From the NCBI GenBank assembly GCA_010645155.1, contig CM021312.1, positions 4,121,844 to 4,185,843 on the forward strand: DNA of 64,000 nucleotides. The letters run 5' to 3'. Source of the DNA: Tigriopus japonicus. Its lineage: Eukaryota; Arthropoda; Copepoda; Harpacticoida; Harpacticidae. The translations under genes and the position numbers were made by a program. The notes under the pieces were generated by a model. It saw only the letters and a list, made by a program, of their open reading frames with translations. It searched no databases and was not told where the DNA came from. Shown here one piece after another: positions 34,207 to 45,049 of this stretch (positions within the stretch are counted from its first letter, which is position 1; every line of letters starts with the position of its first letter).

Positions 34207-34604
34207 ACAAGAAGTACTGATTTTCCTGGACTGGGGGGGCAAGCAATGTGATTTGCAATATAATCAATTCAATTCCGTTCTTTTGCAAATGAGACCCTGC
34301 TTGGATTAGATTGAGTATGTATTTAAATTTTCAGATCAAACCAATGCTGGAGTGAAACGTTATGCCTTTTCAAACTTATGTACTGGAAAAAGCAGGCAAT
34401 CAATGAGCTCGCCCATCTTTGGTGCAATAACTACCAGAAGAGGGCTAGCTCATTCATTCTCAGTAGGATTTGCACTGAAATTTGAGTCGTAGCCCATTGA
34501 ACACAAGCAAGGTCGTGTTTGCAGAAGAAATAATTTATTTGATTCTACCGGAAGCTATAATTCTCATTGCTAGCCTCCCTCTCTAGGAAATTCAGTGCTT
34601 CTCG
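34207..34604. repeat. fold-back element, family FB, copy E
   Basis: The left end AACAAGAAGTACTGATTTTC and the right end AAATTCAGTGCTTCTCGG are inverted relatives. The interior (GGAGTGAAACGTTATGCC, ACTTATGTACTG, GGGCTAGCTCATTCATTCTC) matches copy D. This is the only copy outside the GPR158-like gene. Confidence 0.75.
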
Positions 34605-34825
34605 GTTAGGCTTATCTCACTTTAAAGCTACTATGCATAAAATTGACAAGAAATGACTAACAATTTCAAATTGAAAACGGCAAAAGGATTTTTATACCTA
34701 CTTATAAATGTAAGATAGAGGATTCTTGTATCCCCAGACATCTGAATGTATCGGGGAATTTTTGAGCTTTATGCATTTTATTAGATTCAGACATTTTCAA
34801 GAGGGTAGAAAAAAAAAGGTATCCA

Positions 34826-34897
34826 TAGCAGAGCGTAGTTTCGATCTACGGATCTCTGGGTTATGGGCCCAGCACGCTTCCACTGCGCCACTCTGCT
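34826..34897 (-). tRNA. initiator tRNA-Met(CAT), variable-loop variant
   Basis: Identical to the copy at 26943 except for one change: the variable loop reads AGATC instead of AGGTC. Otherwise a full cloverleaf. Its 3' flank (GGATACC, then a T run) resembles that of the copy at 40557. Confidence 0.9.
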
Positions 34898-36436
34898 CGA
34901 CTTATTTATGGACTAATGTTTTTAATCTAAATTTACAAAGTTAGAACGATTTCAGGGTTGTAAATACTACCTGAATAATTACGTCATTTTAGACTCTTGT
35001 TCTGTAATCTTGAATATGAAGATTTCCTCGAAGTTAAGAGGAGAAAGTTGGAAATGAATTCTGTACGAGTGTCACATTTATGCAAAATATGGGCATCATC
35101 AAAGAAGAGCTAGTTGTCACTTCAAAAAGAATCAACTGGCCAAGAAGTAAACGTATAAGGACTAAAGTCTTCTTATTTAAGATATCTTTTTGGTATCAAC
35201 TTTTGCTTTAATGCGACATGTTTTGCGTATGGTCAAACGCAACAGAATAACACACGACTAATCTGAGTTTATAAATTGGAATGTTGTGACCAATGTAAAC
35301 AAAAACCAAATTGGGGATATAAACTTACACTTTCCTTCTTTGATCCAACATTCTGTTTCAAATTGGGATCTCATTTCATTGGTGGAACTTCAAAAAGTCA
35401 CCACTGTAGCATTGCCATGAATTTATTTCATACATCTACTACTTGTATCACCAACATCACCGAATTGTTCTAACGTTTTTTCACATTTATCTGAGAAAAC
35501 CCAATCAATGAGAGGAATATACTTTTAACATATGCCTCAATAACACTACTTATGGCATCATATTAACAATGTTGTAAACAATAGTTAGGAATCGGAGTTA
35601 TAGTTGGTGAAAGCTTTTAAACTTTTTATTGGTTGTTTTTACTACAAAGTAAAAAGTAGGTAAATAGTTGAAAAATCCCGAAGTAATCGGGAAAAAATTA
35701 CAAGAGTAAAAAGGATTTCTTTGTGATGGAATGAATGCTATAAAAACATGCATCTTTCAAGATGTTTTTCAAAGAATTCAAAACCGATTTCACTCCAAAA
35801 AATTAGCGAATGATTGAAAAGTTGAATTAAAAAATATTTACACGAAAAAAATGCGCAGTAACGTGAAAATGTGTAAAATCATGAAAATGAAAAAAAATAT
35901 GCTCAAAAAATGTGGAAATTGTTTGGAATCTAAAATTTAAAACAAAATATATGTTTAAGCTCCAGACTGATGATAATTCTTAGTCTTACAAGAACTTCAT
36001 TGAGCATCAAGCAACGCAATTTGTGTTGTAAAATAAGGTGAAGGCCAGAAAAAACTGACCTGAAATGGAAAGATTTCATTTATTTTAGCTCAACAATTCA
36101 ATTTAGGTGCTTACGAATTAAACTAGTGTATAAAGCAGAGTTCAAAAAAACTTAGTTTACCTAATTCTAAAAGTGCCATCACCACATTGTTTTAAAAAAT
36201 GAGGCATTTCAGTCAATTTAGGAATTCGAAAGACACCAGACAGTGTTTCCATTTAAATATGTGTGAGGGAATGTTCGAGCTTTGAACCGAGAAATCCGAC
36301 TAAGCTTTCAAATGTATGGAAATATGCTCAAAAATCAAACTCATAAGCCTCATCCTATCCCTTAATGACTCTGAAGAGCACTTTAAGCTTTTGCGTTACC
36401 GTAGGACTTAATTAACCAAATGGAAAAAGGTAACTT
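34898..36436. other. intergenic, nothing recognised
   Basis: AT-rich spacer between tRNA-Met and tRNA-Ser. Short ORFs here have no recognisable features. Confidence 0.5.
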
Positions 36437-36518
36437 CGCAGTCGGCAGGATTCGAACCTGCGCGGGCATAGCCCATCAGATTTCGAGTCTGACGCCTTAA
36501 CCACTCGGCCACAACTGC
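36437..36518 (-). tRNA. tRNA-Ser(CGA)
   Basis: 82 nt, same sequence as 27234-27315, anticodon loop CTCGAAA. Confidence 0.93.
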
Positions 36519-37959
36519 TTTTATATCATATGTTACTTGCTTCTAAATATTAACCTTTTCTCATTTTTTTCCTCTCTGGTGAGTGGCGTTTAAGGAAAAG
36601 TTTCTAAAGTAATAAAATTGATACCATTGAGATCATGGCAAAAATACCGAAGTGGGGCGATTCCATTTGGAACGTGGTCAAAAGGCGCGTTTCTTAAGCT
36701 TCCCATCATTCATGGTATGGCAATTGGTAGGACAAAAGGCGGCATTGTTCGGTATACAAGCAATGATTGACATTTACTCGGTAATCCATCTCCAACAGAC
36801 TTGATCGACAACTAAAACCACGGCAATCTTCCAAGATATAAACTAGAACCAACCAACAACCACTTTGAAAAGAATCCAGCCACATAATCTCTCAATGTAA
36901 TCTTGCAAGCAATTCAAAAGAGACCAACATCTTGCCACAGCTTGAGGAAGTCAAAAAATGCTAATCAACCACGTTGATTTTTCTCTTGAACAACGATGAT
37001 AATCCTAAGTGATCTATTTTGTGTATGACATCTAACTCTAAATTGGTGTTCAACCTCCGGCACGGATATTGACCACTTCAGAATCTCATTATTGCTATTT
37101 GTCGACATTGATAATAATTCCTCGTGGTTTGACAATGAAATTCAGGGAAATTCAATTTGGCAATTCATTCGTTGATTTTTGGCTCAAGCCCTTGATAACA
37201 ATTGACAATGACATTCAACCCGAGTTACGCCTAGCCTGCTGGCGACATCTTATTCAAATATGTGCTCCATTGACGCCATAATTATAGCAACAGACCATTC
37301 GCTTGCAACAGGCAACCATCAACAGAGATATCTGACCAAAATTGAGACCAAACGGAACTAGTGACAGTTCTTCCCACAGAATTTTAATTGATTCCCCTTT
37401 CCGCTCCTTTGTCACGGGAGGGTTGCCATTTTGGCGTTGAGGCCCATCAACCATCAGCCCATGGATATCAGAATACTGTTCGTCCGCAGCAACTTCATCT
37501 TGATTTTTTTCAGTATATGTGATGTGCTCATGATAAATTCCGAGTTACTCTAACAAATGTCCGATTTTCACGTTATTATACACTTGTTTTCTTGAGGAGA
37601 GTTCAAGAAAGAATTTTGGCCATAATATTTTAACTTTGAGTCTCTGTTTTGATTGGCAAGCCTGAAACTCCTTGATTGTCCTGTAAGGTTGTTGCCATTT
37701 CATCCAACTGCTCCAATACATCCACACGAACGATAAAGAGCCTTAAGGGATTGACTACATTTTGCGGTTCACAATCCAACGGAAAAACACTGAAATCCCC
37801 CGAATTCCGAGACAGACTGTTGCATGGTTCACTTTGATGGTTCTCCTAGAGTACAATGCCGCCCAGATGGAACTTTTGTGTCTCAAGATAAAACGTGCAA
37901 TCATATCATAATTTACGAGAAGTGAATGTAGCCAAAGCGTTCCAAGAAAAAGAATGATA
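36519..37959. other. intergenic, nothing recognised
   Basis: Spacer between two tRNA-Ser genes. I see no convincing exon or repeat. Confidence 0.5.
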
Positions 37960-38041
37960 CGCAGTCGGCAGGGTTCGAACCTGCGCGGGTAGAACCCATT
38001 GGATTTCAAGTCCAACGCCTTAACCACTCGGCCACAACTGC
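37960..38041 (-). tRNA. tRNA-Ser(TGA)
   Basis: 82 nt. Acceptor and T arm are as in the Ser(CGA) copies, but the anticodon loop is CTTGAAA (TGA) and the anticodon stem is TTGGA/TCCAA. Confidence 0.92.
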
Positions 38042-38326
38042 TGGTTGAGGAGGAAGGTGAAAATTATAAAGTAAATTCCTAGTAGCATATTTTTGCCAAG
38101 GAAGATATTACTTTAGGAACTCTAAAAATCGGAACACTTGAACGTCTTATCGTTGTCACTTAAAATCAATCTTCTGTGCTTCCATAGAAGACATGTCAAC
38201 CAAGCAATGCTCACATGATCCAAAGGCATGCTAAAAACTTGATTTTATTCTTGCAAGTTCTAGCCTATTCAATGATAAAAGGCAAAAAGAACAAGAAATA
38301 TATTTACACCTCCTGCACAAAACACA

Positions 38327-38398
38327 GGGCTCAGCCGGGATTTGAACCCGGGACCTCCTGCACCCAAAGCAGGAATCATACCCCTAGACCACTGAGCC
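38327..38398 (-). tRNA. tRNA-Pro(TGG)
   Basis: 72 nt, acceptor GGCTCAG/CTGAGCC with C73, anticodon loop TTTGGGT, T arm CCGGG-TTCAAAT-CCCGG. Confidence 0.93.
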
Positions 38399-39611
38399 AC
38401 TTTCTGAACAATGAGAAACCGAGATAGACTAGAATTTCTCTTGCTAATCCAAGTCTTGAATGAGAGAGCACAGCTTAAGTACGTCAAACGACAGCTGACA
38501 ATAAGCTGTTCACTCCCCATTCACCTTTCTTGGGTTGTCGTGGCTGAAGTGTTCTAAATAGCCGATAACCCCAACTGACGAAGACGACAGACGTTGATTC
38601 CCGATGCCCCAAAATGTCATGAGCGCTAATTGTGTAACAGGATGATTTAAAGTCAAACTGTTGCTGAACAACACTTCCTCCGTCATGTTGGGAGTCAATG
38701 AATCCTTTTCCGCAAATTCATGAAAGAGCTAACTATTGCAGTACATTTTGAAGTATCGCCACATACTTCGACATGTTATTCATATGGTAGGGTTACATTC
38801 AAATTTGGATGTAAGAACATCTCTTGATCTAGGAAAACGTTTGCCGCTAACCCAAAAATTCATGTTCAGTATGTAACACCTCTTGATTGAAAAACAGCTC
38901 TTGATGTTCATAAAAGTACTTGTTGACGGACATAATTATTTAATCCGTCTTTGACCCTCTTGTCAAAATGTAATGCAGAAGTACTTAACAATGACAAAAC
39001 GGACGAATTAAACTTAACATTCAAAATTAAATACAGTATGTACAGACACATGAAGTGTTGGTTTTAAAACCTTGTTTTGAAAAAACGACACTTTTTCATT
39101 ACATTCTTTGTTGTCGTAAGCATGTTCGATCAACAACAGATTTCAATAATGAACTAAATAATATAGAGTTGCCCTCAAAAATTGCTTTCGGACGAACCAA
39201 GTGTAAACTAAGGTTAAGTATATATATTCCATACAAGGTTGTATACAGAGTAACCATCCACTAAATCTGGCTGTGAGAACGAAGATAATCACTTCTTGCT
39301 TCTTCTATTTCTTTGAAAAAAGAACGTTTCAATCCGTTAAATATTTCTAGTAAACAGTAAAGTTGTAATATACATTCCATTATGTTGAGGCAACACATAG
39401 CAAATGGTGCTACAATTTACACAAGATTGCAGGATTATGCTCTGTTCTGGTAGTGCAATAACTTCTTAGTAGGTGAGATCCATTGGTGCACGTACACACG
39501 TACTGACGCGCGTGTACGCATTCCCTGAGGAAAACGCGTCAAGCGCGTCAGAGGATGCAAATGTTGGCGGGAACAAGCCCGGGCACGTTTTTTTTTTGAA
39601 ATTTGCTTGCC
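38399..39611. other. intergenic and promoter region of the Spatzle-like gene
   Basis: No gene seen. Just before the TATA box, 39485-39560 is locally CpG-rich (CACGTACACACG, GACGCGCGTGTACG, ACGCGTCAAGCGCGTC), unusual for this AT-rich window. It may hold regulatory sites. Confidence 0.45.
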
Positions 39612-39619
39612 TATAAATA
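39612..39619 (+). promoter_or_regulatory. TATA box (TATAAATA)
   Basis: 70 bp upstream of the ATG of the Spatzle-like gene, so transcription probably starts near 39643. Confidence 0.65.
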
Positions 39620-39688
39620 CTGATCGGATCTCGGAATCATCACACAAGTCTTGAATTATTGGTGTTCAGTGATAGATACAACATCATT

Positions 39689-42600
39689 ATGGCTCTGAAG
39701 AACTTGGTGAGCCTCTTTGGTTCCCAAAGCCTCCAAACGTTCTCTCCATTGCAATGTTCTCCTATATACTTACAGTTGATCGTGGCTTTAGCTACCGTGG
39801 CCTTTGGAAATGAAGACCTCCTCGGAGCCGATTCCCATCTCAGACACGCCCCACATGCCGCTCCTCTGATCCACCCCCATGGATCACCGGCCCCTTATCA
39901 TGAGCCCAGCCCTTATCACGAACCCAACCCCTACCACGCCCCTCAACCCCATCATGCTCCTGAATACAGCCCCTACCACGCCCAAGCTCACCCCGGTCCA
40001 TACGCTCCCACCCACAATGTTTACGGTAAGAAAAGTGCGGCAAAATTATAGTTGGCTTTTTTCAAACCTATCCGTCAAATTGCTGCCCCAGTGTACGGCC
40101 ATCCCACCCCCGCCCCCCATGGTTACGCCCATGCCCCTAAGGAATCGGCGGTCCATCGCAACCCGTATGAGAGCCACGATGCCTATGATGCCATTCGGAC
40201 ACAGGATGCTGACCTCGCCGTAAGTGTTTCCAAAATTTGTGATGCCTGACGAAGGGTGAACACATTCAGACATTCCACAAGCCGACCTTGTCAGCTAAAG
40301 TGACACTTGAGTTCGTTTGTGTATTGAAAACATTAATAACCGACTCGTAGATGCTAGTTGTTGCCAACACGTATAATTGTGTGGAAGGACAATTGTTAAT
40401 ATCGTGTCTTCAGATGATATCATATGAACAGATACTTTTGGTCACAATATTAACAAGCAGAGTTCAATAACGTATAATTGTGTGGAAGGACAATTCTTAA
40501 TATCGTGTCTTCAGATGATATAATATTAACAGATACTTTCCATCTCAAAGTTAACAAGCAGAGTGGCGCAGTGGAAGCGTGCTGGGCCCATAACCCAGAG
40601 GTCCGTAGATCGAAACTACGCTCTGCTAGGTATCCTTTTTCTATCTTCAAGATTACTGATGGAGAGATCGCTTTTGAGGGAGCTGCTTTGCCCTCTTTTT
40701 TTCAGCATCATTACTAATAACAAGAACTTTAAGTTCAATAACTCGTCTGGGACAGTTATCCAGACGTTAAAAACGTCTCCTGAAATTGATTTGTCATAAT
40801 CTTAGGTAGTTAGTCAGTTATCCATGAAAAATAATGCTCAAGCTTTTAACATCAATCCTCACGTCAGGGGATATAGCTCAGTGGTAGAGCAATCGGCTGC
40901 AGTCCGATAGGTCCATGGTTCAAATCCGTGTGTCCCCTTCAGAGTTTAATTTTTCAATAAGTTGCTATTTTGGCGCATTCAGACTGAAACACCACAAACT
41001 AGATGTCATCAATCAATTAATAACCACACTCTGTGCTTCCTCATTTGAATCAAGAGAAAAATTACATTAAGCCAAAGGCGTGAAATCGACTGAAGCGGTA
41101 TGAACGAAAAGCAGTCACACACCGACAAGCGTACTTGAATCCATCTCCCGAAAAATACATTTTTTTCCATTACCGCATTTTTCCCCAAACAGACGATCAC
41201 AAACAATGGATTAGACATAATAATATTAGCACCAAACTAACGAAATCACTACCTTTTAGAGTAATAATTCATACTGGTAAATGAGTTGTGTCTAAAACCA
41301 AAAAGTCACTTCGCAGTCGGCAGGATTCGAACCTGCGCGGGCATAGCCCATTAGATTTCGAGTCTAACGCCTTAACCACTCGGCCACAACTGCTCGATAG
41401 GAATGGGGGCCATTTTTAGAGTAACTGAACCCTGGCCTTAGTTTTTGAGGAAAAAGTCTGAGTGTTTGGCATTTTATTTAACATAATCTTTCGCTGAATT
41501 CCCTTGGCGAGATCAACCACTAATTGCTGCAATATTTCCAGGAGGTTCATGCCGAGTTTAGATTGGTTTTGAATCACCTCTTTTGTCTCAAATAAAAGGA
41601 TCTGCAACGCCGGTTCCACAGCATAATTGTTGCTCATATTCTTTATTGTTATTGCTCCCATGATGCAATGTGAACTCAATTTAAGGAAGTTCACGAAGCA
41701 ATCTGGAACATTGGTGTCTCAAAAGTACTGTTTCACGACAATTATGCCTTTAGGCAGAAACTAAATGAACAAACTCATTGACAATAGTCGTTTTGAGGCC
41801 CTAGGAGGGGTTACGCCCATTACTAATATCATCAAGTTCAAAGCCAAACCACGCAATACCTCACAAAGTAATTTTGCTTCCAATAAGTAAAACTGTATCC
41901 AAGTACTGAGGTACTACACACCTTCAATTATCTTCGTAAATGTCATTTGAAGACAGATTTATAAAGCCGCAAGGAATGATGGTCCATCTAGTGTAGCAAT
42001 CTCCTTGAGATTTCCGAGTTGGCAAAAGAGATCATACATATGATACCTTCCTTCCGGGTTTGCCAACAACAATTGGGGGGGCAATAATTAGAACAGAGCT
42101 AAAATACTTGGGACGGGATTGCCAATAAAATGCTTCCTTGACAGGGGACACACGGATTTGAACCATGGACCTATCGGACTGCAGCCGATTGCTCTACCAC
42201 TGAGCTATATCCCCTCTTCTTATGCCTGTCAGAACAAAACTTAATAATATTGGAGCTTCGATCTTACGCCATATTGCGTTTTTTCTTATCCACACTCAAG
42301 TAACTGAACCACACGTACAAACGTACAACCTATTAGTGTCACAGGCAATCAAATCTAAACATCATTATATCTCAACTTCATCCTGTCTTTCAAACGTACA
42401 CATGTCAGTTTCATCTTCTATCTTCCTCGTTGTCACACACAGGTGACGTGTACTAAATAGTCCGAACAGAAATATTACTATGCAAAAATCATCTCAATCC
42501 TCATCACTTGGGGATATAGCTCAGTGGTAGAGCAATCGGCTGCAGTCCGATAGGTCCATGGTTCAAATCCGTGTGTCCCCTGTAAATCATTTGTTTTTCC

Positions 42601-44826
42601 CCCCACAGCATCTGAAAAGTCAATACGTGTCTTGTATCTAGTATTCTCATCATGGCATTTTTTTTAATAATCTTGAACGGCTTTGTTAGTCACTGAAAGT
42701 CCCAGTTGATCGCCTGTTAAATTCACTTGACGCTGACATTAATTCCCAATTAAAATATGTGAGCAACTGACATGTCTTAAATCCGATCAAGTAATTTTAT
42801 TGGCCTTAACAGTGGCACTCAATATTTTGAGCTAAGCACAGAAAAGATAAAAAGAAGCAATTTAGCAGAGCGTAGTTTCGATCTACGGACCTCTGGGTTA
42901 TGGGCCCAGCACGCTTCCACTGCGCCACTCTGCTACCGTTAAGAGGGGAGGGAAAATATTGATATTTCAAACTAGTTCACTGCATTTCCTTAATCCTTGC
43001 CTTTAAATTTTAAAATTCTCTTTCCAACAGCCCCACAATCCCTACAACAATCCCTATTTGGCCCCACATGCCGCTCAACACGCCCAAGGACATGGATACA
43101 CCCCCTACCAATACGACATGTCCAAGATCCCTGAATGCGCTTATACCAACAAGCATTACTACAACCTTACCTTCTGTCTCCAGGACGACTATTACCCAAG
43201 GTAATGGAGGGAAGATTTGGATTGATATTTTAGGATTTTAAGTTCACTTGACCACGTTGTTTAAGCGGAGTTTGGCGCAACTGGTGATTTCTTCAGTGTT
43301 GCCACAACAAAGTCGTAAAAAGGGACAACATGGAGATGACTCGAATGTTTGTTGCCTTAGATTGAACTTGAAAGTGATCAAGGTTGATTTTGTTAGATGT
43401 GAAGTGCCATATGGTTGATAGGGGTAAGAAAAGAAATGCTTTTGGGGTTACCTTAGGACTGGATGATTTCCCTTTGAATGGCAGATGGTGGCCCAAGTTT
43501 CTTTTGAAGGTATCTGATTGTCAAAAAGAAAATCGGCACATTTTGTACTTTTGACAATTGGCCAGAGATATGTTTTTCGTTTTATGAGCTTTTTTAAATT
43601 TCAAGCTATTAATATCAGACCCAAAGAGCGTCAAATGAACACAGTTGAGTCAGATTTCAAAATTGGGTGGATGAATGTACTATGATAAAAATGTTCATTT
43701 TTTTCTTCAGTGAGACCATTCAGTACGAGTTGGAGCGTAACAAGCATTTGGTTGAGCGTTTGTTGAGTGATATTACCTACCAATCCGCTGATAACCTCGT
43801 TGATGGCCTCACCAAAGCTGAGGAGGAAGGTTACACTTACGAGCATTACTATGGAAATCAAAAGCACCAACAATACGGACCCGACTACAAGTGAGTTTGC
43901 CTTAATATGTTCTTAAATGAAATAGTTCTGGTTGTTGTTGAGCCATGGAGTCCAACAAATTTGAGAAAACTTAGTTTGTGCCCATTTACTAGGCAACAAA
44001 ATTCTTCAGTTCAGGCATGAAAAATGGCCTTGGGTATTTGTAATAAATACAAAAGTATATTTTCATATCAAAAGATAGGTCCCATGGGGTAATGGTTAGC
44101 ACTTTGGACTTTGAATCCATCGATCCGAGTGCAAAGCTCGGTGGAACCTTCCATTTTAATCGAAATTAATTTTTTCCAGGGGATACTCTTACTCTCCCGA
44201 CTATTACAAGTCTGGTGGCTACGTCTGCCCCTCGGACATCTTCTACGGTCGCCCAAGAAGAGCCATCAATACTTACGGCAAGTGGAAGGTAAGGCTATAT
44301 TGGGCAGTTTTCTCTCGGGAAAGAATTTTCAAATAACTTCGTTTGCCATCACCAGGTCGTTGTCAATTTGCCCGATGAGTACTACGCCAAGGGATACGGC
44401 AAGGGATACGAGAAGTACACTCAGACCCAACGTCTTGAGCAGTGCATGTAAGTTTGTAGATATATAATGTCTACTTCTTCAGAAACTCATTTCTGCACAT
44501 TATATCAGGTACCCTACCGCCCCTTGCTCCTACATTGACAACAAGTACTATTCTCAGTGCTTGCAAAAGCACAACTTTGTCCGCCTCCTGGCTTACACCT
44601 ATGAGGAAGGACTCCACATTGACTCCTTCAAGCTCCCTGTCTCGTGCTCTTGTCACATCGGAGATCAACACTATGGGTAGGTTTGGCAGCTTGATTATCT
44701 CATGGGAGCCAAATTCATATCAACCTCGTCTTTTCCAGACATGGCTATGGTGGACACCCCGTTACCCCTGCCTATGGTGGCTATCATGGTTATCCTAGCC
44801 CCACCCCTACTCCCCACTATGGTTAA
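39689..44826 (+). CDS. Spatzle-like secreted cystine-knot protein
   Basis: Exons 39689-39706, 39776-40025, 40092-40219, 43031-43200, 43711-43890, 44180-44288, 44356-44447, 44509-44676, 44739-44826 (TAA); all junctions in phase; 400 residues. The start ALKNLLIVALATVAFG is a signal peptide. A His/Pro/Tyr-rich region follows, with repeated PYHEP and PYHAP units. Then comes a conserved ECAYTNKHYYNLTFC...DDYYP segment typical of Spatzle pro-regions. The C-terminal knot has VCPSDIFYGRPRRAIN, GKWKVVVNLP, RLEQCMYP, PCSYI, SQCLQKH and CSCH cysteines. A Gly/His/Tyr-rich tail ends the protein. Spatzle proteins are Toll-receptor ligands in immunity or development. Orthology to a particular Spatzle and the cleavage site are not resolved. 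The 2.8-kb intron after exon 3 holds six tRNA genes. Confidence 0.85.
40370..40564. repeat. 101-bp tandem duplication ending inside tRNA-Met
   Basis: 40370-40464 and 40471-40564 are similar (CGTATAATTGTGTGGAAGGA...). The left copy ends with AGCAGAGT, the first 8 nt of tRNA-Met, so the tRNA 5' flank and start were duplicated. Confidence 0.8.
40557..40628 (+). tRNA. initiator tRNA-Met(CAT), intronic
   Basis: 72 nt, same sequence as 26943-27014 on the other strand. It lies in the third intron of the Spatzle-like gene, in sense. A T-rich terminator follows. Confidence 0.93.
40867..40938 (+). tRNA. tRNA-Cys(GCA), intronic
   Basis: Identical to the array tRNA except for the T loop, TTCAAAT. Sense to the host gene. 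Confidence 0.93.
41312..41393 (-). tRNA. tRNA-Ser(CGA), intronic, variant anticodon stem
   Basis: 82 nt. One anticodon-stem pair changed in a compensated way relative to 27234 (TTAGA/TCTAA instead of TCAGA/TCTGA), so the stem is kept. Antisense to the host gene. Confidence 0.92.
42143..42214 (-). tRNA. tRNA-Cys(GCA), intronic
   Basis: 72 nt with TTCAAAT T loop, divergent from the copy at 42510. Confidence 0.93.
42510..42581 (+). tRNA. tRNA-Cys(GCA), intronic
   Basis: 72 nt with TTCAAAT T loop, head to head with the copy at 42143-42214. Confidence 0.93.
42863..42934 (-). tRNA. initiator tRNA-Met(CAT), intronic
   Basis: 72 nt, same sequence as 26943-27014. It lies 96 bp before the next exon of the Spatzle-like gene, antisense to it. 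Confidence 0.93.
44078..44149 (+). pseudogene. decayed tRNA-Gln(TTG)
   Basis: GGTCCCATGGGGTAATGGTT, anticodon loop CTTTGAA and the 3' end GGAACCT identify tRNA-Gln(TTG). Changes: acceptor C4-A69 mismatch, T27-T43 mismatch, and T loop TGCAAAG (T55 lost), which also damages the B box. It ends 31 bp before exon 44180. Confidence 0.75.
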
Positions 44827-44972
44827 GTGTAGAAGGCAAACTGGCTCAGAGCTATACATTGTAAAGCCTACAGCCAGTATTGGCAACACGCTTCTAAACC
44901 CTACCAAAGGATGTAATTTATGTCTTATTTATGAAAATATCAAATCAGACCCTCAGCATAACAAACATGGTG

Positions 44973-44978
44973 TTTATT
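44973..44978 (-). promoter_or_regulatory. poly(A) signal AATAAA
   Basis: Minus-strand AATAAA 72 nt past the stop of the four-TM gene at 45050. It lies in the likely 3' UTR of the convergent Spatzle-like gene. Confidence 0.6.
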
Positions 44979-45049
44979 TCATTGAAAAAATTCGGGAATG
45001 CAAGAAAATTGAAAGCATAAGCTAATATCCGTAAGTAGAAACATTTTGG

